A DNA stretch of 62,751 bases from Heterotrichella gracilis (GCA_032358255.1 JAULBX010025353.1:1-62751), one strand, 5' to 3'. Numbered from the stretch's first letter, positions 1 through 12,120 are shown. Program-made: numbers and translations. Notes: a model not told the origin generated them from the sequence alone.

Positions 1-13
1 GGGTCGGCGGCGG

Positions 14-493
14 GTGGGACCACAGGGGGGGTGGGGGATGATGGGGGTTTGGGGTGGTGGGGAGAAGGAGAAGCAGGTGGGGGGGGAGGACGGAGCGGAG
101 GATGGTGATGGTGGGGTGGAGGAGGGGGGGGTGGCTGAGACCGCAAGCAGTGATGTGGATGCTAAGGGTGGGGGCTGGTTTGGTGCGGGCTGGTTTGGTG
201 GTGGGGATTCGGGGGGTGGGAAGGCAGCGGATGACGTGGCTGTTGAGACCGGAGCAAGCGATGTGGATAGTGGGACGGGGGGTTGGAGTTGGTGGGGTGG
301 TGGGGACTCGGGGACTGGTGGGGATTCCGGGGGAAGTGGGGATTCGGGAGGTGGGTCATGGTGGAGAGGTGGGGATTCCGGGGGTTCCAGTTACAGCTGG
401 GGAGATTCGGGGGGTTCAAGCTACAGCGGTGGGGACTCTGGTGGGGGCGGTGGGGACTTGGGCGGTGGGGACTCAGGCCGTGGTTGTGATTGA
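14..493 (+). CDS. Glycine-rich repeat protein, probable C-terminal part
   Basis: Open frame ending in TGA at 491-493. The protein is almost entirely Gly, Ser, Asp and Trp, with repeated GGDSGG and SSYS-type units. A larger unit of about 35 residues occurs twice: an ETxxSDVD block, then a Trp/Gly stretch, then GGDSGG. Repetition at protein level, beyond simple base composition, argues that this frame is translated, probably as the last exon of a gene starting left of the window. No domain is recognisable. The opposite strand reads as a Pro-rich sequence but carries stops. The start shown is only the first possible one in the window, and the true exon start is unknown. Confidence 0.35.
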   Translation: MGPQGGWGMMGVWGGGEKEKQVGGEDGAEDGDGGVEEGGVAETASSDVDAKGGGWFGAGWFGGGDSGGGKAADDVAVETGASDVDSGTGGWSWWGGGDSGTGGDSGGSGDSGGGSWWRGGDSGGSSYSWGDSGGSSYSGGDSGGGGGDLGGGDSGRGCD

Positions 494-2433
494 GGATGTT
501 GAACTTGTGCGAGCCTTGGGGACATGAAGGGGGGGAGGGGGGCCTGTCATGTGGATGCTGGGGATTTATCGCATTATTCAAGGTCCCAGACGTTTTGCGG
601 TTTGAGGAGGCGTGGCCACTCCATGTGGTGGTGTGCTTGGCACCGGGGTAGTTGTGTATGGAGGGGTCGTGGTAGCGGTGGTGGCGGGCGTGACGGTCCC
701 GACCCTACCCTAAACCCTACAGTAGTCAGCTGGGTGGATACCTCATCGTTTAGGGCCTGGAGTAAGTTTGCTATTGCACGGCTGTGCGCGTGTACTGTTG
801 CATGGGGTCAAGATTTCTAATGTAGTGCAGGTTATAATTTATTATGTATTTGGGTGGTACAGCCACAAGTGGTTCGGGGGGACATGGCTTAGGGTTTTAG
901 GGTTTAAGATGGCAGCGATTGATAGGAACGGTTACAGTCTACTGAAGTGCTCGGGTGATACAACGGCCTCTTGGTTTTGTCGTGCAATCGGGTGTCATGC
1001 CCCGAGTATGGGTTGTGACACAGCCAGCAAGTGAATTTGCAAACTTTGCATTTAATGGTGGTGTTCCGCTGCCGTGTATGGGGCCGTTTTGTTTCTATCT
1101 TTCTCTCCTCACTTTCTGCCTAACTGCGCACCACTGGTATTTCATCACGCATTTCCCATTTATGTATAGTCAGGATGGTAGAGTGCCACTAAGACCGCGC
1201 GCCATTATGGTGGCTTGTTAGTGAAGAGAAGAGAAAGACGAAAAGAAAGTTATTGCTTTTTAATATAGAAGAAAAGAAAGGGAATGCAGGTGACAAATTT
1301 GTGTACAAGAGACAATTCCTGTAACGTATAAGCACTCTAAAAAATATCAGGGAAACCCATCCTTAACGGGGACGGGGAAAGTCAGCAGTATGAGGGGGGG
1401 TTGATGGGCACAAAATTGGGTTGCGGAGAGCCTCTGAGATCTGAGATGCGGGGAGACCTTACATTGGGTACATGGGGGCCCAATCAAACCCAGCCTTGCA
1501 CACATCCACCATTGCGCGCACTTGTAGGGAACAGTGCAGCACTACAGCAGCGAGGTACTGTACCACAAACCTGGGAGGCCCATGGGACCACTTCAACTTC
1601 AAAAATATACACGTTTATTTAAATTGACTTTACTTTTATGCTGTCATTCCTGTGCGCTGTTCCTCTCCCCCTCAAACTGCACCGAAAGCACAGAGTGCCA
1701 AGCTCAAAAAGCCTCCACCACCCTCCACACGCCAGTAGTGACACACGCCAGCGCCCATAATCTGTCAACAGCTTTGGTATTGAGGCCTGTTGTGCATTAC
1801 CCCCCTATATGCATGCATAGGACGTAGTCAAATAGAAGCGATACCGGGTGTGTCAAGCGCCACTGTGCATGCGTCTTATTCAAACTTAAACTCGCTGGCA
1901 TTGCTGCCTGTCTTGGAACAAGCGACGGTATGGCAATAAGATAGCTGGGCAGTTCGTGTTCAAGGAGAATATACCCTTTGCCTCTTGTATTTCGTAGTTG
2001 AAAGGAATTCCAGTTTCTCCTCCTGCTTCTTTTGAACTGCAACGTTGAGGGTGTACCTTGCGTGTTAATTTCCGTGATACACTGGAGACCTCTTGTGAGA
2101 GAGTCTTGCATGCAGCACTTACCTGGTTCAGCCCACCTGGTTCAGCCCATCTGGTTTAACCCATCTGGTTTCAACCCGTTTGGCACCCCCACCCAGTTGT
2201 GCGCACGCGCCTGACGCAGCAAAACCCTAGGGCTTTGAGGCTGTAGCAGCAGCAGCAGCAGCACAGCGGGCCATTCAAGGCTACAGCAACCAGCCCTTAG
2301 AAACCCTCTAGGGTTGGAGGAGCTTCACCCTTGAAACCCTTAAAGGGTTGGCCAGCACAACCACGCTTGGCGCCAAGTGTGGGACAGCCAGTTTTTCGGC
2401 CAGTACCAGCTCCCCTCAGCAAGCCCTGGGACC
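494..2433. other. Intergenic, no gene recognised
   Basis: Nothing here resembles a known protein, and the ORFs are short with no supporting splice structure. The stretch holds scattered telomere-like heptamers (for example around 708-722 and 2222-2350), a short CAG run near 2246-2262 and a small tandem repeat at 2121-2177. It probably contains the 3' flank of the left gene and the promoter of the R3H/G-patch gene. Confidence 0.5.
2121..2177. repeat. 14-bp tandem repeat, four copies
   Basis: Four consecutive copies of a 14-15 base unit of the form A(C/T)CTGGTTCAGCCC. The first two copies are identical and the last two have diverged. It lies about 260 bases upstream of the R3H/G-patch start codon. 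It could be a simple minisatellite or a promoter repeat; nothing distinguishes these. Confidence 0.8.
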
Positions 2434-5400
2434 ATGCCGAAAAAGAAGAAGCAGGGCGCACGAAGGATCAATCGCAGGCCTCCCGCCACCGTCACCCACC
2501 TGCCACAGGTGCGTCAAACCCTAGGACAAACCCTGGGACGAAATCCCTATGTAAGGGTCTACTCACTCACTAAGGGAACCAGGGTTCTGAGTAAGGTGCC
2601 AGTGCGTGCCCCGCCCAAGGCCGAAAAACCCTGCATACCCATATAACCCTGCGCAAGGGCTTCAAAGGGGCACTGGTTAGGGTTGCTGGTGCATGCCCGA
2701 CGGGTGTCGCAAACCCGAAATCTTGAAACCCCTATTTTCTATACCCTATTCCTTTATTTCAGTGCCACTTTTTTAAGTAGCCCTAAATAAACCCTAAACC
2801 CTGAATCAGCTTGGTTCAGAGGTTTAGGAGGCAGCCTGCACATGCACTAGCCCTAAACTCTTAATCCTATAACCCTAAACCCTGAAGTCCAATGTCTGTT
2901 CGCAGTTTGACTCCGATGGCGAAGGAGGCAGCCTGCACATCGGGGGTGTGGTGGTGCGCCTAAATCCTCCGCCAGGGTTTGCCTACACACACGCAGCAGC
3001 CAGGCGGCAGGTGCGTGTTACCCTAGGTTATTGCATGTGGAGCATTAAACCCCAGCGTAGGGTTTGTGGTGGTCCGGTTGAACCCCCTGCCAGGGTTTGC
3101 ATATACACACAGCGCGCCCAGGCGGCAGGTGTGCTAACCCTAACCCAGGGTACTTTGCCATGTGCATCCTAGTACAGGTGGCCCCTACTGCAGGGTGTTG
3201 ATTGCACGCATGTTGTCGCCAGGCCAGGATGCGGGAAACCCTACAATAGGGTGGGGTGTTGTTGTACATGGACCCTATCGTAGGGTGAACCCGCTGTGTG
3301 TGGCACTCCTGCAGGCGCGTGGAGGTGGCAGGATGGGGGCTGGCACTCAGAGCAGGTATGTGTGGAAGGGGGGGCTGGGAGGAAGGGGGGGGGGATGACA
3401 CCCCATGCGATGCCACATGTTGAATTGCATCATGTAACAATGCATATGATGTAACCTGTGGCGCTGAATGCCAACATGTATCGCCCTATGTGATGTGCAC
3501 ATGTGACACCTAATGCCAGCACGTTGACCCCTTCTGGAACCTTCTGTGCGCATCTTTTTTCATTTTCTTGTTCACTCCCTCCCCATCCCTGCAGCGACCC
3601 CCATCCCGGCACCACCAGCGACGACCCCACTGGGGATGACGACGAGGTGCTCAGGGATTATATGGAGAATGTGGCGGCAGAGGATTCTGAGGGGGTGCGG
3701 GGAACAAAACCCTACACCCTACACCTCTGTTTGTGTAAAACCACCCCAAAACCCTACCAGCTGGTGCCGAAAACCCACATGGCTGTGCCGAAAACCCTAA
3801 TCGGCGGGCCAGGTTGCGCCCAAAATCCTAGCGTGTGGCACAGGCCTCGCCCACTGAGGCTGCCATGCTGACCTCCCAACCCTACCACTTGCCCAAAACC
3901 CTGAACACTGCGCCCTAAGTCTTAAAAGCTGCGCCCTAAACCCTGCCATGTGGCGCAGGCCTCTCCCAGCGAGGCTGCAGCCCTGGCCGCCTTCGCGCGC
4001 CACCACATCCAAGGGGGGGAAATGAACGTGCTGATGGAGGGCATGGGGCTCGACACCCCCTCCTGCTCCGACTCTGATACCTCCTCTGATAGCGAGGGGG
4101 AGGGGAGGAGCAGTGGCAGCAGCAGTGGAGAGGGGGAGTCACAGGGTGCGTGCCAACCCTTAATGGGGTGAATTTTTTGCTAGAAACCATTTTGTGCATG
4201 CAAGGAGGAGTCGCAGGGTGCGTGCCGGTCGACCCTGAACCCTACAGTACGTGAAGCCTTCCCTAGGATTCATGCTGCTGTGTGGACGCGGCACACAGGA
4301 AGGGGAAAAGCTCGTCGTCTTACGTCTCTATTCTACATAATTGGCAATTTCTCAGGAGGCGCATCAAAAATATATTCAGGATAGACTCTGTTTTGGCCCC
4401 TGCTCTTGCCCTTTAGGCATGACCATGCCTCGCCTGACCAACCCTTTTCCCTGCTTTCAATTGCGCACAGGTTCAGGGGGGGACAGGGATTGCGAGCCAG
4501 GGGAGGGAAGGGGGGCAGGAGGGGAAGTCAGGCTCGACAGGGATGGGTTTGACGCCAGGCTGTCGCTTGCGCAGCGCTACCCCGTCACGCTCAACGCCAG
4601 AGGCCATGCAAAAGGTGCGCGTACCCTGAACCTTAGCCCCTTAAATCCTAAACCGCGATATCGTGTGGGCCACGCAGTAGCTCTGATGGGAATCTCTGGT
4701 CATTGCGCAATTCCTGCACATGCTGTCCCCGTGCCCTTCAACACAGGGTTGTACTGAAGTGTGGGATCCATTACAAGATGTGTGAACGCTTCACAGCATT
4801 CTTCAAGAGCGTTCTTACACACAGAAGGTTTCCATGGTCGTGTGGTGTGTATCCAGGTCATTGAGTTGCATGTGCATAAAATCAGGTACGAGACATATGG
4901 TGTTCTACTAGTGGTGATAGGACACACCCATCCTCTCCCACAACCCACACCATCGTCCCCACCAGCCCTACCAACCACCACTCCCATGCCGGGGCCTCAC
5001 ATCCCGCATTACCCATAACCCAAACCCCCACAACCACCACTCCGCCTTGCAGAGGAGCGCTCACGACGGGTGAAACACAAGGCTGCAGTGAAGGGCGCCA
5101 AGGGGGGGCAATTACTGCCAGGGGAGAAAAAAAAGATGCGCAAGGAGGGGATAGCTGCGAAGCGGGCGGCGAGGGCTGCGGGGGGCGGGGGTGCGGACGT
5201 GCAGTGGTTGGATGCGGCGCTTCGGGGGGTGGTGGAGGAGGGCCTTGATGTGCATGTGAGTAGGGTTTTGGGAAGGGGTGGGGTGGGGTTTGCAAAGGGT
5301 TTGGTGGGGATAGGGTGCCTGTGCGTTTCAGAAGTGGCTAGGGTTTGGGGATTTGCAGTGGGTGGATGCGGCGCTAAGGGGGGTGTTGGAGGAGGCCCTG

Positions 5401-7924
5401 GATGTGCATGTAAGTAGGGTTTTGGGCAGGGGCTGTGCAGGATTGTGGTATGGTACTGGGTGGGTTGAGTGCATGTGAGGGCTTGGCTAGGGTTTTGTTG
5501 GCGTGTGGGTGCATGTGGCGCCGGGGTGCATCGAAACCCTACCCTCGGCACTTGCTGGGGGTTATCCAATGATACCTGTAGATTGCTGCCACAGCCTCAA
5601 CCCCCACCCCCACTTACCCTCAGGCCTTCCCCCCGATGTCCAAGGCCCGATCACTGGCCCTGGTGCAGCGCATGGCGGGATGCTATGGACTCAAGGCCAC
5701 ACTGCAAGGGGGGCCCAAGAAGAGGATCGTGGTGGTGCGGTTGGTTGGGTTGTGGTCTACAGTATGTGTTCGGAATTGACCTCGGATTTGACACCTCCTA
5801 AGATTCAAAGGAGCTGGCACACCTGATTTCATACCCCTGTGTGGGTTCCCTGTGGTATTTTTTGATAATCTCGTCCCAATATTGCGTGTTGGCTTCAATC
5901 CATGTCCCTAACCTGGAGCCGCTGCACTGTCAGCTCAAACCCTAAACCAATACCCTAAATCAATACCCTGACCCCTCCAGGAGCGCCCCACCCCTGCCAC
6001 CTGTCTGCCTGAGGGTGGTGCACAGAAGCTTCATGTGAACCCTATCCAAAACCCTAAACACACCCTAATTCTTCAGGTGCGCCCTACCCCCGCCACCTGT
6101 CTTCCCCAGGGCGACGCGCTGTCCAGACTGGAGGGGATTATGTCATCAGAGGCTGAGCTGCAGCGCAAGGGGGAGGTGGCACAAAGGGGGGGTGGGCAAG
6201 GTGCGTGGGTGTGTGGACGGGGAGTTGAGTGAGGTGAGGTGATGATTTCCCTGCCGGTGGGGATGAAAGGGCATGCACATGGCTCGCTGATATGGGCTAG
6301 GTGGCCAGCATGCAGGAGGTGGCGGATATGAAGGGGCAGGTGCCGAGGTGGGTGGGGTTTACAGCCAAATACATCGCATGGGTTGCTGATATATATGGGC
6401 TGGGTAGCCCAGCATCCGCCATTCCACCTGCCATGTGTTCCTGAAAAACATGGGTATCCTGCACGCCACCGCCAACCCTACTCCCACCCACCACCACCCC
6501 CTCCCCTCCCACACGCAGGCAGCCGCCTCCTACATCGCCCTCCCGCGCCCCCCACCGGCGCCACCCCCCGCTACGCCACCCGCACCCTGGCCGCCACCTT
6601 TGTGTCAAGTGGGGTGGTGGAGCCAGACTCCTATATTCCCCTTGCCCACCCCACACCCCACCACCGGGGGGCGCACATGGCTGCGGGGGGGCTATCAGAT
6701 GGGTCGGAGGATGCTGACGTGGCAGATAGCGATTTGGTGAATGCTGACTTGGCAGACTATGATTTGGCGGATGGTGGTGTGGCGGGTGGTGCTTTTGTGG
6801 CGCTGGCCGATTCGGCAGATGGTGGCAATTTGGTGGATGGGGAGGTGGAGGGTGGGGTGTATGCTGCGCTTGCTGGTTGGGTGGATCGGGGTGATGCGGT
6901 TCTGGCTGGTGCGGCGGATGGTGCTGGAGTGGACGGTGGTGCTGATGTGGCGCTTGGCGATGTGGCAGATGAGGAGGCCGAGTTTGATGACCTGGCAGAG
7001 GAAGGGTTCCATGTTGGGCTAGGGTTTGGTGGTGGCGGCACCAGGTAGGGGGGTGGGGTGGGGGGTGGGGGTGGATAGATGTGTGTGGCTTGTATCAATT
7101 AAGGAATTCAGTCCCATGAGTAGATGCTTTGAATGTGGATGTGCGCGGCTATGCATGTTGACTTGCACTTGCTGGGCTTGTAGATTGGGTAAGATTTGGT
7201 GCAACAGCATGCAAGCCCCTCAGCCCCTCACAGCTGCCTGCCCATGCCGCTCCCTCCCATGCATCCATTTACCCCTTGCATTCCACGCGCTGGGTGAAAG
7301 CATTATGAAAGGTAAAAACAAACGGCTTTTGGTCACCACTGGGCTGTTCACCGCCGGTACTCTATCATTCTGTTTTGGACGGATCGAATAAGCCTTGAGT
7401 AACCCCCGCAAGCCCTTGCCCAACCCCCACCAACCCACGTCCTGACCACCCCCCACCCACCCGCACCCTGCAGGCCTTCCCCACCCCTACCACCACCACC
7501 ACCACGCGCCCCACCCCCTGGCGCCATCACCAACCCCGGTCGCCTGCTGGGCCTGGGCCTAGCCCTTGGCGTGGGGAGCGCGGTGTTTGAATATGAAGGG
7601 CAAGTCACCACGACCTCCACCGCCCCCCCTATCGGCACGGAGAACAACATTTTCCACGCGGCGCCCCGCCATCCCCAGCGGCGCCGGTCCAAAAAGCACA
7701 ATCCCCACGGCAGCGACGCGGCGCAATCCCCAGCTGGGGATGCGACCCGACCGCCGCCCGGGTTTGGGGATTTTGAGCGCCACACCGCAGGGTTTGGGTC
7801 CCGGATGCTGTCCAAGTGGGGATTTGAAGCGGGGCGGGGATTGGGGCCCTCGGGAGAGGGGCGCGCTGAGCCGCTGCCTGCGGTGCAGAGGCCCAAAAAG
7901 CTGGGACTGGGGGCCGATGTGTGA
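2434..7924 (+). CDS. R3H and G-patch domain RNA-processing protein (SQS1-like)
   Basis: Eleven exons join in phase to 688 residues: 2434-2508, 2906-3010, 3315-3355, 3595-3694, 3959-4145, 4471-4614, 5053-5255, 5624-5734, 6077-6200, 6519-7044, 7474-7924. The protein starts with a Lys-rich MPKKKK stretch. It then has an acidic Ser-rich part, a basic ERSRR..KHKAA segment, and an R3H-like domain at about residues 270-335 with FPPMSK and GGPKKRIVVV. A long acidic Asp/Ala/Gly repeat region follows. The last roughly 50 residues are a G-patch (GFGSRMLSKWGF, GRGLG, GRAEP). The order R3H then G-patch matches yeast Sqs1/Pfa1 and plant relatives, whose G-patch stimulates DEAH helicases (Prp43 type) in splicing and ribosome assembly. 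A nuclear or nucleolar role is therefore likely. The Arg and His of the R3H signature are replaced by Leu and Gln. The least certain boundaries are exon 3, placed by phase alone, and the end of exon 8 at 5734. Confidence 0.88.
3065..3128 (+). repeat. Echo of R3H exon 2 (3' part)
   Basis: A diverged copy of the end of exon 2 (2906-3010) lies in the intron that follows it. It reproduces the VVRLNP..PGFAYTH..RRQ coding block and is again followed by a GT donor. The copy is open in the matching frame, but no clear acceptor precedes it, so it is probably not used. Confidence 0.85.
5356..5427 (+). repeat. Echo of R3H exon 7, possible alternative exon
   Basis: This copies the last 54 bases of exon 7 (5202-5255) plus the donor and about 15 following intron bases. 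It is still open in frame, reading WVDAALRGVLEEALDVH against WLDAALRGVVEEGLDVH in the exon. It is flanked by TTGCAG and GTAAGT, so 5359-5409 (51 bases, phase 0) could be spliced in without breaking the frame. Confidence 0.85.
5979..6027 (+). repeat. Echo of R3H exon 9 (5' part)
   Basis: A partial copy of the start of the exon at 6077, including its CAG acceptor and the RPTPATCLP coding block, lies about 100 bases upstream of the real exon. AACCCTAAA-type sequence separates the two. Confidence 0.85.
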
Positions 7925-7927
7925 GCA

Positions 7928-7933
7928 AATAAA
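7928..7933 (+). terminator. Possible AATAAA polyadenylation signal
   Basis: AATAAA lies a few bases after the TGA stop of the R3H/G-patch gene. Another candidate end, a TTGTAA context, occurs near 8371. Many green algae use TGTAA instead of AATAAA, so neither site is certain. Confidence 0.3.
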
Positions 7934-9489
7934 AATACATTCACATTGCAGCACTACAAAATTGTTGGGACTTTAATAACGTGGGGAGTAATGGACTAGT
8001 GCACTTTTTGTGAGCCAAGATGATGTCACTGTGGCTGATGCTCTGGGTGCTGTGTGTCCAGTCCCACATTATGCAGGAAGATTGGGAACTGTGTGAACTG
8101 GTTTTGTGTGCAGTGTAAACATTGCATCTGCAGCTCGGGATCAGGATTTATCCATTGCAGTTTGAACTCCTTTGTGCCGGGAAAGTTGCAGGAGTGCCCA
8201 TCCAGCACCAGCATCCACTGCAGCAGCCATCCAGCGCAGCACCTGGGGTTTCTTCACCCCACCTGCAGCTGTGCAACCCGCTGCTTCAGCTGCGCACAGC
8301 CATGCACAACAAGCTGCCAGCTACGCCGCCAGCATGGCGGGGGATGTACCGTATTACTATCAATTAAAGTGTTGTAAACCCAGGTGCAGATCCAAAGCCT
8401 GTCACTGCCTTGCCCCAAGCTGGCACTGCCCTGCCACAGCAGCTGCAGCCGTCATCCATCTGTGCATATAATACATTGGTGCATCAAATCTAGCATCTGC
8501 AGAGCCTGGCAGCAATGGCGGGAGTGAGCTACAGACGCTACAACTGTGGTGCCTGCTGTATCGTCAGTGGATGACAAACAACCATGATGGCATCAAGCGG
8601 CGCAGCCAAGCCCGAACCATATGCACCATTAAACCCTTTCCAGCAAACACTGCATATTTTTTGCTGCGTGGGAGGGGTGCAGGAGTTAGCATAATTACCT
8701 TTATACAGCGCCAGCACACATTGCTGCATGCGCAATGGATGTGGATGCATCCTCAATGGAAGTCCCCAGCGGCTCCCAGACTGGAACCAACAGTGCCCGG
8801 CTAGCACACGGCGCTGGTGCTATCATTTGCCCAATGCAGCAGGAATGACGTGCATTTAACAGAGCGCATGCCCAATACCGGCAGCTGGCGCCAGTCCTCT
8901 GTGCAGCATGCACTCAACTTGGCGGCCATTTGGGGATGAATGGTGAGGCGCCAGGCCACAGCCAGCATCCAGGGGACCCCGCTGCAGGACCATATAAACA
9001 GGGCAATGCGCTAACGGGTCCTGCTGGAATGCGGCCCAAGTGTGCAACATGAAGAGTTAGCTTTTGCCCCCACTTCGACACAGGAACTGTACTAGCATCT
9101 TCCAAAGTTAAACTGCATCTACCATAATGCAGTCAAACTTCAGATTTATTGGTGCTTGGCTTACAAGCCCTTCCTTGCAACTATCTGGTGGCATCCCTTG
9201 GTTGTACATTTTGGGACGTCCTTGCTTGCATTATGAAAAAGTGCCAATGGCAACCAAATGCAGTCTTGCCAATGTCAATTTGCCAATTCTGCATGAGAGC
9301 ACAAAAGAACCAAAAAAAGGGGTACTAACGGGTTCTTTTAACATCCGATGGCATGATTGCAATCCCCAAATACATCTCGAATCCACTTTGCAGATGTCAC
9401 AGCTTAGGGCCATGCATTGACATTCCAAGCATGCTAAACATTTGTCACTTGACTAGACTTTGCATTGAAGAATAGCTGACAAGCTCTGC
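7934..9489. other. Gene-poor stretch of lower GC
   Basis: No protein is recognised. Base composition is more AT-rich than in the exons around it. A block at about 8480-8665 resembles 12938-13105 and may be part of a dispersed element. A short Ala/Pro/Gln-rich open stretch around 8170-8370 has no support as a gene. Confidence 0.4.
8480..8665. repeat. Diverged dispersed repeat, copy 1
   Basis: This shares several ordered blocks with 12938-13105: CATC-TGCAG..CTGGCAGCA, then GGCATCA.GC, then CCAAGCC, CACCAT and CCCT.CCAGC.CACTGCA. The order and spacing are similar, which suggests two old copies of one element. No coding capacity was identified. Confidence 0.4.
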
Positions 9490-10550
9490 TCATGCGCATG
9501 CCAAAATAGCCTCAAGGCAGCGACACCTCTTGCACGGGGAGGTCAACCACGCGACATCCCACTTGGGCAGCATGTCTCCAGCTTGCCAGCACCACCACCA
9601 CCTCAGCAACCATTGCAGCTGAGCAGCCGCCCTGTCCCCGCCTGCTGCCGCAGCCCCCAACACCGCTTCCAACTGCCTCCAATCCGCCAGTTGGGGGGCA
9701 AGAAGGCCCAAATCGTTGCGGAACTCCAGCTCATGATTGCGTTCCAAGGACGTCCACCACACGCTGGAAACTGCTGCCCACTGCACGCAATGGATCATCA
9801 AAACCGCACGGTGCTCACGGTCCACCAAACCGAGCTTGTGGGCGAGCCTCGCGGCTGGGCGACAGCATGTCACCATGACAAGCGCCACCAGTGCCAGCAG
9901 CTGAAGCAGGCCAAAGAGCTGCACCATGCGGCGGGACCTGATCAGATAGGCGTGAGCCTTCTTTGGCAGCCAGTTCAGCAGCATGCCTCTCCACCCCTGC
10001 ATGCAAGGAAGGAACAAGGTTTTAGAGCTGGTGGGCATGCATGGGCGGAGTCATATTGCAACCGGGAATACTTTCATCATTTTTCTCTGCAATGCAGATA
10101 GCCTATAGATCATGGTTGGGCTCCGCCCACATGGGGTGGAACATTTTGGGCACTTTGGAGCAGCAAATATCTGCACAGGTTGTGTTGATGATCGCTGCCC
10201 GCGCATATTGGATTCACATATTACGGGTGGGTGGGTGCTGCACGTGAAGTTGCATCTCAGCCTTTAGTACCATCACATGGTATACATTGATTTGCTACAA
10301 TAGGTGGATTGTAAAAGAAGGATGCACCAGGTCTAGGCCACCAATCATTAAATAAAGTTTACCAGAGAAAATAATTATATTCTATCACCAGATCCTGGGC
10401 CAAACTTCCCACCCAAGCAAATTGCAGAAGGGTACATGTGTTGCCTACCTGCGTGCCATACTCTACATGCATCTGCCTCACCATGGCGGACACCTGCTGA
10501 TGAATTTTTTTGTTCATCTCAGACCTCTGATGTAGCTGCAGCAACTGTTG
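9490..10550 (-). CDS. Putative membrane-anchored protein, C-terminal exons only
   Basis: Two minus-strand exons join in phase 0. The first, 10550-10449, gives 34 residues and is Gln/Met-rich and helical, ending in YGTQ before GTAGGC. The second, 9996-9490, gives 168 residues up to a TGA and is preceded by TGCATGCAG. The second begins with a basic stretch (KKAHAYLIRSRR) followed by a hydrophobic segment of about 20 residues (LFGLLQLLALVALVMV). It continues with Trp- and Leu-rich sequence. GC content and strongly C/G-ending codons rise sharply here against the flanks, which supports coding. I do not recognise the family. A possible start codon lies upstream at 11258 (MAAANKCDAS) with a GTAAGA donor after about 35 codons, but the intervening exons were not resolved. 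Confidence 0.35.
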
Positions 10551-11462
10551 CTTGTAAATAGACACGGCTTGTCAGCCTACCGGGTATACTAGGTGCCTGC
10601 AAGTGCGAGTGGGAACTCAATTCTGAGAACCAGGCCCAGCTGGAGGTCCAATCTGGCCCATACGTTCCCTCAGTGTGACCGCTTTGTTTGTGGGAGAAAA
10701 TATATATTGATGCATGTATAGGATACGTTGTTATGCTGTGCCAGCAGTGACTCAGTCTGTGCAGCAGTGGCAGCATCCCTCAAGAATGTTGATCCAATCA
10801 AACCTTGTAATAACCCTCCTTGCAGCTCTTTTTTGAAACTTGTGTTCCTTTAAGTTATCACAGAGCAAACAGGGCATGGCCTGAGGGTCACGCCAGGCCA
10901 AGCAGGGCTCTTGACTGCAACTTGATAAGCACCCTTCCAAACCCACCTGTGCACACTGTGTGCCACCTCGGAGGTGATTGCCGCCACAGGAGGTAATCTT
11001 CTGAGAATCAAACACAAGAAGTTGCGAATGCAGTGACGACTCGGGAGCTGAGCTGTACTTTTCACACGAACGCCGTTTGAAACAAACTAAGATATCCGTA
11101 CACTGACAGTGGCTACCTGCGGCAACAGGTGACTTCCTTCTCGTAGTCTTACCACATAGACTGAGACCGTACATAAGACAACGACCTGACTGAGTTAACT
11201 GAGTGCTCAGGACTGTTTCATTGCCACCGGATGCATCACATTTGTTGGCAGCCGCCATGCCTGCTCTTCACTTCGTCTGGGCATGGGGTGGTATCACTAA
11301 ATCCTAGGAGGGTTCCATTAGGCCTGTTACATATTAATGCAGGTTACAACTTACCCTTAACCCGTTGACATCCCCTCATTTTAAAGCCTTCAGAGCAACT
11401 TACCGCTGCATCTGAGATGAGACTCGTTCAGTAAGCATGCGCATTGTGCCATGTGCTGCTGT

Positions 11463-12120
11463 GGCTCCAGGCCTGACTGGTGTCATCACGGCGCATGCGT
11501 TTGGGACTTAAGGGTTAGGGTCCANNNNNNNNNNNNNNNNNNNNNNNNNNNNNNNNNNNNNNNNNNNNNNNNNNNNNNNNNNNNNNNNNNNNNNNNNNNN
11601 NNNNNNNNNNNNNNNNNNNNNNNNAGCCCGAATGACATCGCCATGGCGCATGCGTTTAGGGTTCAGGGTTTATATTTTAGGGGTCAGGCCTGACTGGTGT
11701 CACCATGGCGCATGCGTTTGGGACTTAGGGGTTAGCGTCCAAGCCCGAATGACATCGCCATGGCGCATGCGTTTAGGGTTCAGGGTTTATATTTTAGGGG
11801 TCAGGCCTGACTGGTGTCCTCATGGCGCATGCGTCTAGGATAAAGGGGTTAGGGTCCAAGCCCGAATGACATCGGCATGGCGCATGCATTTAGGGTTCAA
11901 ATTATATTTTAGGGGTCAGGCCTGACTGGTGTCATCATGGCGCATGCGATTAGGATTAAGGGGTTAGGGTCCAAGCCCGAATGATATCGCCATGGCGCAT
12001 GCGTTTAGGGTTCAGGGTTTATATTTTAAGGTCAGGCCTGACTGGTGTCATCATGGCGCCTGCGTCTAGGATTTAGGGGTTATGGTCCAATCTTGAATGA
12101 CATCGCCATGGCCATGCGCT
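11463..12120. repeat. Telomere-like minisatellite, about 117-119 bp period
   Basis: Five or more higher-order units are visible, each made of two half-units. One half contains GGCCTGACTGGTGTC and the other AAGCCCGAATGACATCG. Each half is followed by CATGGCGCATGCG and then TTTAGGG- or TTAGGG-type sequence. The array is interrupted by the assembly gap, so its true length is unknown. The final unit at about 12090-12120 has degenerated. Confidence 0.92.
11525..11624. other. Assembly gap of 100 N
   Basis: Exactly 100 N bases, the usual placeholder for a gap of unknown size. It lies inside the minisatellite array, so the array itself probably caused the break. Confidence 0.99.

Noticed and set aside
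6690..7020. Asp/Ala/Gly-rich stretch as a separate small gene
   Set aside because: Phase-correct joining at 6519 and 7044 places it inside the R3H/G-patch protein as an acidic linker.
9583..10101. Plus-strand 172-codon frame opposite the putative membrane-protein exon
   Set aside because: Gln/His/Pro-rich with no hydrophobic or domain structure. The minus-strand frame has a plausible transmembrane segment, splice sites and a phase-compatible upstream exon.
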